Below the pieces are notes generated by a model. The model was not told the DNA's origin. It saw only the letters and a list, made by a program, of their open reading frames with translations, and searched no databases. DNA of 64,000 bases from Bacillota bacterium (GTDB lineage: Bacteria > Bacillota > Clostridia > Lachnospirales > Lachnospiraceae), in NCBI GenBank assembly GCA_023407575.1, contig JAEYLX010000027.1, forward strand, positions 135,836 to 199,835. Direction: 5' to 3'. The translations under genes were made by a program, and so were the position numbers. Shown here in pieces: positions 44,513-53,781 of this stretch; the first letter of the stretch is position 1; every line of letters starts with the position of its first letter.

Positions 44513-45310
44513 ATGAATCAGATTGGTGACAAAATTGCAATTAAAAGACAAAACATGAATATGACGCAAGAAGAGTTTGCAATTAAATTAGGAGTTACAC
44601 CGCAAGCAATATCAAAATGGGAAAGAAGTCAAGGTCTTCCAGACATTGGTATGTTAGTTGGGATCTGCACCATATTATCCATAGATGCCAACGAATTATT
44701 GGGCTTTGAAATCCCTAAAAATGTTGTAGAAAATAACGACCTGGCAATGCAATTGGAAATACAGAAAAATATGATTTCAGAACCATTAATGATAGAGTTT
44801 GGCGCTGGCTTTATTCCAGCATTTATGGAGGGATTAAAAACAAATTACGTTAATGAGCAACGGAAGAAACTCGTATCTGAAACCGGAATGTTAGTGCCAG
44901 TAATAAGAATCTATGATAATGTTACTCTGTCAGAAAACGAATATCAAATAAGAGCCTACGACAAGGTATTGAAAAATGATAAGATTGATTTGAATTTGAG
45001 TAATGTATTCCAATATCTAGTTGATGACTTGTTTTTAGAATGTCGTAACAATTATTGTGACATTTTGAACAAGCAGGTAATAAAGTCAATGATGGACAAT
45101 CTGAACTTTATGTACCCTGGTATCATTCCTGGTATCATCCCTGAAAAAATTAATTACCTAATGATTATGGATATTTTCAAAGAAATAATAAAGAGAAATG
45201 GTATAATACGAAATCAAATTAAGATAATTGAGATAATGGAAAAAGAAATTGTTATTAACAATAATACGGATATCAATAGTATTGTAGATAGAATTTTTGA
45301 AGTATTATAA
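44513..45310 (+). CDS. XRE-family regulator fused to a FlhA cytoplasmic (FHIPEP)-like domain
   Basis: A 265-residue protein. Residues 1-62 are an XRE helix-turn-helix (MTQEEFAIKLGVTPQAIS followed by KWERSQGLPD). Residues about 85-265 resemble the C-terminal cytoplasmic domain of FlhA/FHIPEP export-gate proteins: FGAGFIPAF near 96, LVPVIRIYDNVTLSENEYQI (127-146) matching the FlhA VPPIRIRDN...NEY motif, and a C-terminal helical part with DNLNFMYPGIIPGIIPE and NGIIRNQIKIIEIM. There are no membrane helices. The similarity is a pattern match made by eye. The start is ATG 44513 behind AGGAGG. Function unknown. Confidence 0.75.
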   Translation: MNQIGDKIAIKRQNMNMTQEEFAIKLGVTPQAISKWERSQGLPDIGMLVGICTILSIDANELLGFEIPKNVVENNDLAMQLEIQKNMISEPLMIEFGAGFIPAFMEGLKTNYVNEQRKKLVSETGMLVPVIRIYDNVTLSENEYQIRAYDKVLKNDKIDLNLSNVFQYLVDDLFLECRNNYCDILNKQVIKSMMDNLNFMYPGIIPGIIPEKINYLMIMDIFKEIIKRNGIIRNQIKIIEIMEKEIVINNNTDINSIVDRIFEVL

Positions 45311-45390
45311 AGAGTATTAATAGAAAGAATAAACAGAAAAGCAAATCATAGTTACATGACGAAGCGACAAGTCGCGTCACTTGTCACAAA

Positions 45391-45442
45391 TAAAAGTGTC
45401 TGAAATCCGTAGTTTACATGGATTTACAGATGCTTTTGTGCT
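45391..45442 (+). terminator. Hairpin after the XRE-FlhA-like gene
   Basis: AAAAGTGTCTGAAATCC pairs imperfectly with GGATTTACAGATGCTTTT around a TAGTTTACAT loop. Another short repeat, GACAAGT-CGCGTC-ACTTGTC (45366-45385), precedes it. Probably a terminator. Confidence 0.5.
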
Positions 45443-45528
45443 ATACTGGTGTGGGATAAAATGAGACACACAACAATAAATTAATGAGATGAATGGACGG
45501 CTGTATTACGTTATGGAAAAGGAGCAAT

Positions 45529-47274
45529 ATGAAAAAAAGTAGGATTATTTTTACTATTCTTTTATCTGTTTTGTGTTTTGGTAGTTGCGGCACTCAAAAC
45601 AAGGAACCGGAAGAAGTTGTTAATGCTCCAGAAAACGAAGCTGGTGCTACTGAATTGCCAACGCCTTCTGGAACTTCACCGGAAATCACACAGTCAATTA
45701 CTCCAATAATCACATCAAAGGTTGTATATAACACTGGGGATGTTGTAATACAGGATGAGAAAATATATTTTATTAATGGCTATGATGAGGGTACACTTTA
45801 CAGTATGAATATTAATGGCAGTGATAGCCGTAAACTTAACGATGATTGGACTACATGGTTCTATGTATCCAGTGACCATATTTATTACCAAAACGGAAAA
45901 GATGGTAAAATCTATGTCATAAATATAGATGGAAGTGGGCAGCAAAAGTTAAACGATTATGCATTTAGCAATTTCAATTTTGTAGGTGACAGGATATACT
46001 ATTGCAATGATGATGAAGCTGCACTTTATAGTATGAACGTTGACGGCAGTGACAGGAAGAAATTGAATGACGACATTCCCTCGTGTATAAACGTGGTTGG
46101 TGACCGAATTTATTATTCTAACAATCTTTATGGGGACCATGGAATTTTCAGCGTAAATACGGATGGAACGGATAGAATAAAGCTGAGCGACGACGTCGTA
46201 GCTCATATGATTGTGGCGGATAGGTGGATTATTTATACTAATGAGAGCGACGATTACAAACTCTATGCAATCAGAACCGACGGTAGTGATAAGCACAAAT
46301 TGAACGACGACAATGCACTTAACATAAATGTAGTTGATAACCGAATTTATTACAACAATGAAAAGGATAGTAAAATCTACAGTATAAATACGGAAGGTGG
46401 AGATAAACAACTCCTGTCTGAGGATAACGCTGAATGGCTCATCGTTGGAGATGACCAGATTTATTATACAATAAGCGGAGCAAAGATTTACTCTATGAAC
46501 ATAGATGGTACGGACAAACAAAGGATAGCAGATTTAACAAAGGATGTGTATAAGGATGTGACCTATGAAATAAAAACTCGCTTACAAGAAGATATGCCGG
46601 AGTACCGCTTTGTAGCTACAGGGTTGACGCGGGGAACGGACGAATGGATATTAGGTTATGTTATGGGGTTAGAGATTTTTGATGATAATGATCTGCCCAT
46701 CCTTTCAGTTGATTTTTCACAAGCCTTTAGAGATGAAGTGATTGGATCTGCTGTATATAATCAAATGTTGGACACTATGGGACTTCATGTTGTGGATGTG
46801 AATTTTGATGGTTATAAAGACGTAATAATTTTAAATTCATTTTCCGGTGCACATTCAAATACATGGTATGATTGTTGGTTATGGAACGCTGAAACCTCAT
46901 CGTTTGTTAAATCGGAATCCTTTCCTGAAATTTGTAATCCAGCACTTGATCCAGAGAACAAGTATATTTACTCGGCTGGTGGTGAGGGAGCCTCCACCCA
47001 AAGTTGGCAAATCTATCAGTTTATGGAAAGCGAGTTTGTAGTTACAAACTACTTAACCTACAATGAAGTGATAAATGGGGGGAGTGGTTATCATTTTATG
47101 GAACAAAAAAGTATAAATGGTGTTATGGAAATCGTTAGGGACGATATTCTGCAGGCAAACAACTTTGATGACGCATTATCTAAAGCGGGTTATATAAATG
47201 ATGACTTATGGAAATTGAAAAATTCGCATTGGTATATGTATGGTGGACATCATGCTGATCAATGGCTGGAATAA
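45529..47274 (+). CDS. DUF5050 beta-repeat lipoprotein
   Basis: A 581-residue lipoprotein with lipobox CFGSC (Cys about 20), a Pro/Thr-rich spacer and seven to eight repeats of about 42 residues (VGDRIYYCNDDEAALYSMNVDGS-type, residues about 70-355), the DUF5050 propeller-like pattern. The C-terminal part (about 370-581) carries VNFDGYKDVIILNSFSG, similar to XAC2610-type or VCBS-like domains. It is surface-exposed, with no catalytic motif. The start is ATG 45529 behind GGAGC, because an upstream ATG at 45493 would give a poor signal. A second, shorter DUF5050 lipoprotein lies at 51991. Confidence 0.85.
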   Translation: MKKSRIIFTILLSVLCFGSCGTQNKEPEEVVNAPENEAGATELPTPSGTSPEITQSITPIITSKVVYNTGDVVIQDEKIYFINGYDEGTLYSMNINGSDSRKLNDDWTTWFYVSSDHIYYQNGKDGKIYVINIDGSGQQKLNDYAFSNFNFVGDRIYYCNDDEAALYSMNVDGSDRKKLNDDIPSCINVVGDRIYYSNNLYGDHGIFSVNTDGTDRIKLSDDVVAHMIVADRWIIYTNESDDYKLYAIRTDGSDKHKLNDDNALNINVVDNRIYYNNEKDSKIYSINTEGGDKQLLSEDNAEWLIVGDDQIYYTISGAKIYSMNIDGTDKQRIADLTKDVYKDVTYEIKTRLQEDMPEYRFVATGLTRGTDEWILGYVMGLEIFDDNDLPILSVDFSQAFRDEVIGSAVYNQMLDTMGLHVVDVNFDGYKDVIILNSFSGAHSNTWYDCWLWNAETSSFVKSESFPEICNPALDPENKYIYSAGGEGASTQSWQIYQFMESEFVVTNYLTYNEVINGGSGYHFMEQKSINGVMEIVRDDILQANNFDDALSKAGYINDDLWKLKNSHWYMYGGHHADQWLE

Positions 47275-47294
47275 AGAGTCAAAAACAAATAGCC

Positions 47295-47323
47295 TTGACA
47301 TTGTTAAGATTACATGCTACACT
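47295..47323 (+). promoter_or_regulatory. Promoter of the T-box/metG transcript
   Basis: TTGACA (47295-47300), 17 bp, TACACT (47318-47323). The transcript would begin near 47330, giving a leader of about 320 nt. Confidence 0.6.
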
Positions 47324-47329
47324 TGGAAA

Positions 47330-47650
47330 AATTGATTAATTGATAAAGGCAATGAAGAGAAGAGTAATTTTATATAACAAGAGAAGAACAACCTTCCTTG
47401 TTTTAAGTTTACAGAGAGTCTGTATATGCTGGGAGCAGATAACTTAGATAAAATGAAACAAGGCTCGGAGCCTCATATGGATCGCTAATTGGCGTGATAC
47501 TATGACGTTTGTCCGCGTTACAGGACTAGGGTATGAACCATTAATGGGAGTACTTGATGAGGCTTTTCTGGTGACAGTGAAGCGAAATAGGGTGGCACCG
47601 CGATTATAATCGCCCCTTGGAATATTAAATTATTTCAAGGGGTGTTTTTT
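47330..47650 (+). ncRNA. T-box riboswitch leader with terminator
   Basis: The leader has the Stem I opening ATGAAGAGAAGAGTAA, the distal GAGAGTCTG loop, and the T-box AGGGTGGCACCGCG (about 47589-47602). The terminator CCCCTTGGAA / TTTCAAGGGG (47613-47622 / 47633-47642) with TGTTTTTT follows; its 3' arm contains the AAGGGG box of metG, so uncharged tRNA should relieve both termination and ribosome binding. The bulge reads UGGC, which would pair with discriminator G, not the A usual for tRNA-Met. The specifier codon could not be fixed. Confidence 0.88.
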
Positions 47651-49627
47651 ATGATTTCAAAGAAAATTATACCGGGAGAACGTCCAAGTTTTCCTAAAAA
47701 AGCAGTAATTACAGCGGGAATGCCATACGGTAATAAAAATCTGCATTTTGGCCATGTAGGCGGCATGTTTGTCCATGCAGATATCTATGCAAGATTTATG
47801 CGGGACAGAATTGGTAAGGAAAATGTAATCTTTGTTTCAGGAACAGATTGCTATGGTTCTCCGATTTTGGAAAGCTATCGTAAATTAAAAGAGACTGGTT
47901 ATGAAGGAACAATTGAAGAGTATGTGGAAAGTAACCATGTTAACCAAAAAGAAACTCTTCGTAAATATGAAATCAGTCCGAACTTATATGCTGCATCCGC
48001 CCTGGGTAGAAGTGGTGAGATTCATCAGGAGGTTTCAAACTGGCTGTTTGATTCTTTATATGAAAAAGGATATATCAAGCAATACTCGACTCCACAGTTT
48101 TATGATGAAGAATTAGAGGTGTATCTGAATGGCAGGCAGGTTGTAGGAAAATGTCCAATTGCAGGCTGTACTTCAGAGCATGCGTATGCAGATGAGTGTT
48201 CCTTAGGGCATCAGTATATGCCAAGTGAATTAATTAATCCAATATCAGTTTTATCCGGTAAGAAACCAGCCTACCGTAATGTTACAAATTGGTATTTTGT
48301 ATTGGAGGATTGTATTGAAGAACTCCAGGAACGTATGACGTTCTTAAGGGCGAATACCAATACGCGTAAATATCAGTTAAATATTATTGATGAGTTTTTA
48401 AAGAAACCCTTACTTCATGTACCAAGGAAGTATTTTGAGGATTTAGGGGAATTAGAAGCAAAAATCCCTACTCATACAACAGTGGATGAAGAGAAGAAAA
48501 ATTCAGTTACCTTTGAATTTGAAACTCTGGATTTAAGAGATGAAGCGAAGCAGGTATTAGATTCCTTGGGAATTCACTATACTGCAGGCAAAACTTTAGT
48601 TCCTTTCCGTTTATCCGGTAACGTGGAATGGGGAGTAAAGGTTCCAGACAAAGAGGATCTCAAGGATCTTACCTTCTGGGTATGGCCGGAGTCATTATGG
48701 GCTCCAATCTCCTTTACAAAAACATACTTGGAGTCCATTGGACATTCTCAAGACGAATGGACAGAGTGGTGGAATGGAGAAGATTCTTTAGTTTATCAGT
48801 TTATTGGAGAAGATAATATTTATTTTTATTCCATCGCAGAAATGGGAATGTTCCTGCATCTGTTAGCAGATAAAGGCGGATTAAAGCTCCCACATGTGAT
48901 ACCAAACCGCCATATTTTGTTTATGGATACTAAGGCAAGTAGCAGCTCTGACATTAAACCACCAATGGCAGATGAGTTACTGGAATTTTATACTCCGGAA
49001 CAATTAAGAATGCATTTTATTAGTTTGGGACTTTCCTCTAAGAGTACAGGTTTTAAGCCACAGGTCTATATGAAAGAGGAAGATAGAGTTGGCGTTGACA
49101 TGGTGCTAAAGGATGGCAATCTGTTAACAAATGTATTTAATCGTCTGATTCGATCCTGCTTCTATACAGCACAAACTTATTTTGAAGGAAAGATTCCTTC
49201 AGGTGAGGTAAGCGAAACAATGAGGAGTTTGGTGGAACAGAAAGTTCTCGAATATGAAAATCAAATGTATAATCATGAATTCCATAGAATTTCCTATGTA
49301 CTAGACGAATATATTCGTGAAGTTAATAAATACTGGGCGAATCAGATTCGTATCGCAGATACAAATAATGATGATGCACTTCGTAAGCAAACGTTAGTAG
49401 ACTGTTTCTACGCATGTAAAGTCATTGCAATTCTTGTTCATCCAATTGCTCCAACAGGATGCGAAATGTTCAGAGAGTATATGAACATGGATGAAACACT
49501 ATGGAATTGGGACTATATCTTTGAGCCATTAAGTTACTATATTGGAGATTTAGAAAAGCATGAACTAAAATTTCTTGAGCCTAGAGTTGACTTCTTCTCC
49601 AAGCTAGAAGGTCAATATTCTAAATAA
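47651..49627 (+). CDS. metG: Methionyl-tRNA synthetase-like enzyme, divergent KMSKS motif
   Basis: A 658-residue class I synthetase of the MetRS group, charging tRNA with methionine by inference. It has TAGMPYGNKNLHFGH (HIGH-type motif, residues 32-35), VSGTDCYGSPI, a Zn-knuckle-like CPIAGC...DECSLGH, and WPESLWAPISFTKTYL. The KMSKS position reads KASSS (428-432), lacking the second Lys. The catalytic importance of that Lys makes this unusual; a specialised paralogue is possible. The start is ATG 47651, as the GTG at 47642 lies inside the terminator. It follows a T-box, so regulation is by uncharged tRNA. Confidence 0.82.
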   Translation: MISKKIIPGERPSFPKKAVITAGMPYGNKNLHFGHVGGMFVHADIYARFMRDRIGKENVIFVSGTDCYGSPILESYRKLKETGYEGTIEEYVESNHVNQKETLRKYEISPNLYAASALGRSGEIHQEVSNWLFDSLYEKGYIKQYSTPQFYDEELEVYLNGRQVVGKCPIAGCTSEHAYADECSLGHQYMPSELINPISVLSGKKPAYRNVTNWYFVLEDCIEELQERMTFLRANTNTRKYQLNIIDEFLKKPLLHVPRKYFEDLGELEAKIPTHTTVDEEKKNSVTFEFETLDLRDEAKQVLDSLGIHYTAGKTLVPFRLSGNVEWGVKVPDKEDLKDLTFWVWPESLWAPISFTKTYLESIGHSQDEWTEWWNGEDSLVYQFIGEDNIYFYSIAEMGMFLHLLADKGGLKLPHVIPNRHILFMDTKASSSSDIKPPMADELLEFYTPEQLRMHFISLGLSSKSTGFKPQVYMKEEDRVGVDMVLKDGNLLTNVFNRLIRSCFYTAQTYFEGKIPSGEVSETMRSLVEQKVLEYENQMYNHEFHRISYVLDEYIREVNKYWANQIRIADTNNDDALRKQTLVDCFYACKVIAILVHPIAPTGCEMFREYMNMDETLWNWDYIFEPLSYYIGDLEKHELKFLEPRVDFFSKLEGQYSK

Positions 49628-49638
49628 TAATTAACTAA

Positions 49639-49686
49639 AATAACTCTATCAAGTTCTGGTACGGAACATTGATAGAGTTATTTTAA
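49639..49686 (+). terminator. Terminator after metG
   Basis: AATAACTCTATCAA (49639-49652) pairs perfectly with TTGATAGAGTTATT (49669-49682), followed by TTAA. Confidence 0.8.
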
Positions 49687-49893
49687 TGTTAACGGTGTGA
49701 AAGTAAAAATTAATAGGTTTTGTCATAAAAATAACACAGATTAATTGCAACATAATGGTATAATATTCCTTATAGCAATAGAAGATTAATAGTAGCTATT
49801 AATAAAAATAAAAGATAATGAATTCTACCATTTGATATAAACTTCGAGATGTATTTATTCATAGATAATGGTAGATAACTTAATGGGGGAAAA

Positions 49894-50517
49894 ATGAGTG
49901 TGGGTAAAGAAACAGCATTAATTTATTGGCTTGGGGGTTCGACTTGTGCAGGAAAGACAACAATATCAAATATTCTAGCAGCTAAATATGGATTTATAGT
50001 ATACCACTGTGATGAATATTTGGGAAAGCATTTTGAAAAATCCAATGCTCAAGAGCATCCAAATATGAGTATGGAAGTTAGTTATAATGATATACTTAGC
50101 ATGGAAGTAGAGGATTATTTAAACTGGAGTAGGAATGTATACGAGGAAGAATTTAAAATGATATTAGATGATCTGGATAAATTGGCTGCTAGTAAGCCTA
50201 TATTAGTAGAAGGAGTCAACTTACTGCCAAAACTTATTAAGGAGGAAATAGCTGCTATTGGCCATGCGGTATGGTTAGTGGCAAGTGAAGCATTTTATAC
50301 AGAACATCAAATGCAAAGAAAAGAAATGTTTGAAAGATTAAACGAATGTGCAGACCCTGAGCAGGCATTACATAATTATATGAGGGATGATTTGGCATTT
50401 GGTAATTTCATACTTAATGATGCCAAAAGGCTTGATTTAAATGTATTAGAAGTAGTACATGATGGTGATATATTGAACTATGTTGAAGTCATTTCTTCAT
50501 TATTTAATTTGACTTAA
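49894..50517 (+). CDS. P-loop kinase-like protein of unknown substrate
   Basis: A 207-residue protein with Walker A GGSTCAGKTTIS (about residues 14-25), an acidic YHCDEY segment and PILVEGVNLLP, resembling small-molecule or shikimate/AMP-type kinases. The lid and substrate residues are not clear. The start is ATG 49894, with GGGG at 49885-49888 as a weak ribosome binding site. No operon partner. Confidence 0.7.
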   Translation: MSVGKETALIYWLGGSTCAGKTTISNILAAKYGFIVYHCDEYLGKHFEKSNAQEHPNMSMEVSYNDILSMEVEDYLNWSRNVYEEEFKMILDDLDKLAASKPILVEGVNLLPKLIKEEIAAIGHAVWLVASEAFYTEHQMQRKEMFERLNECADPEQALHNYMRDDLAFGNFILNDAKRLDLNVLEVVHDGDILNYVEVISSLFNLT

Positions 50518-50612
50518 TATGGTATGGTTGCCAGAAGATCATATAATTTCTCAAGTGCTAAAATACGGAAAGGAGTTTGAGTTTTATAATGAAAATACAA
50601 AATAAATGATAC

Positions 50613-51374
50613 GTGATTGGAATGCTTTTGCTAATACCAATTTGTCTACTTATGTATGTTTTTGCTTTTACAGCCGAAAAAATTAGAGTTTTTTATTGTG
50701 TTTTGGAATTCTTGGGCTTATATGATGGCTATAAATATTCCACACGAAATACGATAATTTGGGTTGTTGTTATCGTTCTATTCGTTGTGTTATTCATAGT
50801 GGCATTTAAACTAATTAATTCTGACGAGAAATTTCTAAAAAGATATCGTATTTTAGATGTAATCCCCTATATAATCATTTGCTTAAATGTAGTTAGTTGT
50901 TTTTACTTTCCTAAAATCAATCAACAATTTCTACAAATACAGCACGGCTTAGGCAGTGTCATTGCACCTTATCGGGGTATAGATTATTTATTAGGGTTTT
51001 CAAATAAGGATACGTCTGGCGCCTATACTGAACCAAACTTGAGTCTTTTATTTGAAATCTTTGACCAAGAAGAGGTAGTATTCTATGTGAAATTAGTTGA
51101 TATTGATGATGAAACGAAACAATATGTTTTTTGCAACGAAGACAAACTTCCACAGAAGCTTAGTATGGGTAATCCAGAAGCTTTCTTATGGAATATAAAT
51201 GGGTTTACCATAGACTTAGAGAAAATAATTCCTGGATATATTGATACGCCTGAAAATCGCCGCCTGATAAATTATAAAGTTATCATCTTTAATGAAAATG
51301 AAAGCAAAACATTCTACATATATTACGATGAGCTTCATAAAAAATATGGAAGCATAAAATATAAAGGAGTTTAA
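50613..51374 (+). CDS. Membrane protein of unknown function, possibly with a nonsense codon near its start
   Basis: The open frame codes for 253 residues with three membrane helices (about 2-18, 38-62, 80-100) and a soluble C-terminal part. The GTG at 50613 has no ribosome binding site. In frame upstream, ATG 50589 lies 13 bp after AAAGGAG and reads MKIQNK then TGA (50607-50609), continuing YVIGMLLL; the original start may be there, cut by a premature stop. Translation may restart at GTG 50613 or ATG 50622. No family recognised. Confidence 0.5.
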   Translation: MIGMLLLIPICLLMYVFAFTAEKIRVFYCVLEFLGLYDGYKYSTRNTIIWVVVIVLFVVLFIVAFKLINSDEKFLKRYRILDVIPYIIICLNVVSCFYFPKINQQFLQIQHGLGSVIAPYRGIDYLLGFSNKDTSGAYTEPNLSLLFEIFDQEEVVFYVKLVDIDDETKQYVFCNEDKLPQKLSMGNPEAFLWNINGFTIDLEKIIPGYIDTPENRRLINYKVIIFNENESKTFYIYYDELHKKYGSIKYKGV

Positions 51375-51378
51375 TACA

Positions 51379-51945
51379 ATGACCCACAAAGGTACACTAA
51401 TGCTAGAAACCCAGAGGTTAATTTTACGGAGGTTCACGATAGAAGACCTTGATCAGATGTTTCATAATTGTTGGAGCGATTTAGAAGTATGGAAATGGAC
51501 AAGTTATAAACCGATGAAATCGATTGAGGATGTTATCAATATTGCAGATATGTTTACAGAGAAATGGCTGGGTGCTTACGAAAGATTGAATCGATATAGC
51601 TGGGCGATTCAACTTAAAGCTTCAGGTGAGGTAATTGGCAGGTTTTTTGGAATGAATCCGGATGATGAGATAAGTCAAATTGAGTTGGCCTACGAACTTG
51701 GCAGAGAATGGTGGAATCAAGGGATTATGACGGAAGCTGTAAAAGCGATTATTGATTTCTTTTTCAACGAAGTAGGTCTTAATCGAATTTATGCTAATTT
51801 CGCAAGCGAAAATTTGGCTTCCGGAAAAGTTATGCAAAAATGTGGAATGACTTATGAAGGAACAATGCAACAAGCACTGAAATGTAATAATGGTATATTT
51901 GACAAAGTTAATTACGCTATTCTTGCTGATATGTATTTTGCGTAG
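51379..51945 (+). CDS. RimJ/RimL-type GNAT acetyltransferase
   Basis: A 188-residue protein with the GNAT fold: ETQRLILRRFTIEDLDQMF at the N-terminus, AYELGREWWNQGIMTEAVKAIIDF (acetyl-CoA pyrophosphate loop region), GLNRIYANFASENLASGKVMQKCGM and FDKVNYAIL. The substrate is unknown; such proteins acetylate N-termini or small amines. It follows the previous gene by 4 bp with AAAGGAG at 51361, and the next gene begins shortly after. Confidence 0.9.
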   Translation: MTHKGTLMLETQRLILRRFTIEDLDQMFHNCWSDLEVWKWTSYKPMKSIEDVINIADMFTEKWLGAYERLNRYSWAIQLKASGEVIGRFFGMNPDDEISQIELAYELGREWWNQGIMTEAVKAIIDFFFNEVGLNRIYANFASENLASGKVMQKCGMTYEGTMQQALKCNNGIFDKVNYAILADMYFA

Positions 51946-51990
51946 AGAATATATGATTTGGCTTATTCAGTTAACCAGGGAGGAGATATC

Positions 51991-53001
51991 ATGAAAGGTT
52001 TTTATATGAAGCAATCGAAGAGTATAATATTTATATTTCTAAGTCTTACTTTTATTATGAGTGGGTGTACAGATTATACTTCAGAGAAACATGTTTTGCA
52101 CACAAATCCTATTAATAACGAAAACATTGGATTTATCGTCCAAGGCAATGACGGAACAATCTATTACCAAGATGGTAAAAACAACAATGCGATAACTCAA
52201 ATGAATAAATCGGGAAATAATGTATTTGAGGATACGTATGGTATGTGTTTATCTGTCTACGACAAATATATATATTATAGAGATTTCAATAATGGACTAA
52301 ATCTTATGAGATTAGAAATTGCTAATCCAGAGAAAAAGGAAGCCATTACAGATATCAATACTTTGCAAGCAATTATTATTGATGAAATGATTTATGCTCT
52401 TATTTTTGATGTAGAGTCTGATAAAGATGGTTTGTATAGAATAAGCCTTGATGGTTCTAAAAAAAAGAAACTGGATGGAGCAGCAAGTAACTGTATGCAA
52501 TACGAAGGAGATTACATTTACTATGCAGCTCAACAAAAGGGACAGCTATATCGTATAGACCTAAATGGTAAAAACAAAAAAGTGATTCTATCGGAAACAG
52601 GTGAATATATATCCACCTCCCATTTCATAGTGAAAGACGGTTGGATCTATTTTAATAATGGAAATCAAGATGATGGGAAAGATATTGAAGCTGTTGATAG
52701 TACCTTAAACATATGTAGAATACGTATTGATGGTACTGATTTTGAAGAGTTGGTAGATGGATTTATATCAAATATATATTCTGCTTCAGATAAAGATAGT
52801 TTGTTGTATTTATTTGAAGGTAAATTGTATAGTTTAAATCTTGAATCCAAGGAAAGTGAATTACTTCTTGACAAAGATATTCATTTCGTGAATGTTATAG
52901 ACAATATTATTTATGCAATTGAATGGGGAACAGAGAATAATGATTCAATAATTTATAGAATCGATATGGAAAATAAGGTGACAACCATATTGGGCGAATG
53001 A
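51991..53001 (+). CDS. DUF5050-type lipoprotein (short form)
   Basis: A 336-residue lipoprotein with lipobox IMSGC (Cys about 26) and repeats of the form GTIYYQDGKN, YIYYRDFNNGL, GLYRISLDGSKKKKL, QLYRIDLNGKNKK, the DUF5050/propeller-like pattern, but without the C-terminal domain of the larger lipoprotein at 45529. The start is ATG 51991 behind AGGGAGGA; an in-frame TTG at 51958 precedes that box. Function unknown, probably surface-exposed. Confidence 0.82.
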   Translation: MKGFYMKQSKSIIFIFLSLTFIMSGCTDYTSEKHVLHTNPINNENIGFIVQGNDGTIYYQDGKNNNAITQMNKSGNNVFEDTYGMCLSVYDKYIYYRDFNNGLNLMRLEIANPEKKEAITDINTLQAIIIDEMIYALIFDVESDKDGLYRISLDGSKKKKLDGAASNCMQYEGDYIYYAAQQKGQLYRIDLNGKNKKVILSETGEYISTSHFIVKDGWIYFNNGNQDDGKDIEAVDSTLNICRIRIDGTDFEELVDGFISNIYSASDKDSLLYLFEGKLYSLNLESKESELLLDKDIHFVNVIDNIIYAIEWGTENNDSIIYRIDMENKVTTILGE

Positions 53002-53151
53002 ACAATATACTCTTTTAATTTTATGCTTTACAGGAGGAATATTATTCAATAAGGAATGGGACACTGCAATCAGTTAACTTTATCACATTTGCTAAAAGGA
53101 CAGTATGACTTTAATTAGTTAGAACCTATAACATGAAAGGAAGAGGAAACA

Positions 53152-53763
53152 ATGAATCAAAAAGAACGGATGCATGCAGAATTACCCTATAAAGCTTGGC
53201 TTGATGGGTTACCAGAGCAAAGACTAGAAAATAAGAAAAAAATATATGAATATAACCTATTACCTCCAGAGAAAGAGAATAAAATGAATGAATTGATTCA
53301 TGACATTTTAGGAGCAGCAGGTAAAAATACTCATATCGAGCAACCATTCCACTGTGACTATGGAAAAAATATTGAAGTAGGAGATAACTTTTTTGCAAAT
53401 TACAACTGTATAATTCTAGATGTAGGTAACGTAATAATTGGTGATAATGTAATGTTTGCACCTAACGTATCTATTTATACGGCAGGGCATCCATTACACC
53501 CTGAATCAAGAAATTCTGGATATGAGTATGGGATAGGTATAAACATCGGTGACAATGTTTGGATAGGTGGTAATGTTGTAATTACACCGGGTGTGACAAT
53601 TGGAAACAATGTTGTTATTGGTGCAGGTAGTGTAGTTACAAAAGATATACCTGATAATGTTATTGCTGTAGGGAGCCCCTGTAAAGTGATTCGAGAAATT
53701 TCAGAAAATGATCGTAAATATTATTTTAAAAACCGAGAATTTGATGTGGATGATTACCTTTAA
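53152..53763 (+). CDS. Maltose/galactoside O-acetyltransferase family
   Basis: A 203-residue left-handed beta-helix acetyltransferase with hexapeptide repeats (IGDNVMFAPNVSIY, IGDNVWIGGNVVITPGVTIG, NNVVIGAGSVVTKDIP) and the Maa-type N-terminus MNQKERMHAELPYKAW. The catalytic His is in TAGHPLHP. It acetylates sugars such as maltose or galactosides; the substrate is inferred from the family. The start is an ATG behind AGGAAGAGG. Confidence 0.93.
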   Translation: MNQKERMHAELPYKAWLDGLPEQRLENKKKIYEYNLLPPEKENKMNELIHDILGAAGKNTHIEQPFHCDYGKNIEVGDNFFANYNCIILDVGNVIIGDNVMFAPNVSIYTAGHPLHPESRNSGYEYGIGINIGDNVWIGGNVVITPGVTIGNNVVIGAGSVVTKDIPDNVIAVGSPCKVIREISENDRKYYFKNREFDVDDYL

Positions 53764-53781
53764 GCTACCTGTGACATAATT

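Noticed and set aside
45949..46521. 190-codon antisense ORF in the DUF5050 gene
   Set aside because: Shadow caused by the repeated codons of the lipoprotein.
50519..50605. 28-codon ORF before the membrane protein
   Set aside because: No ribosome binding site and it overlaps the candidate start of the next gene.
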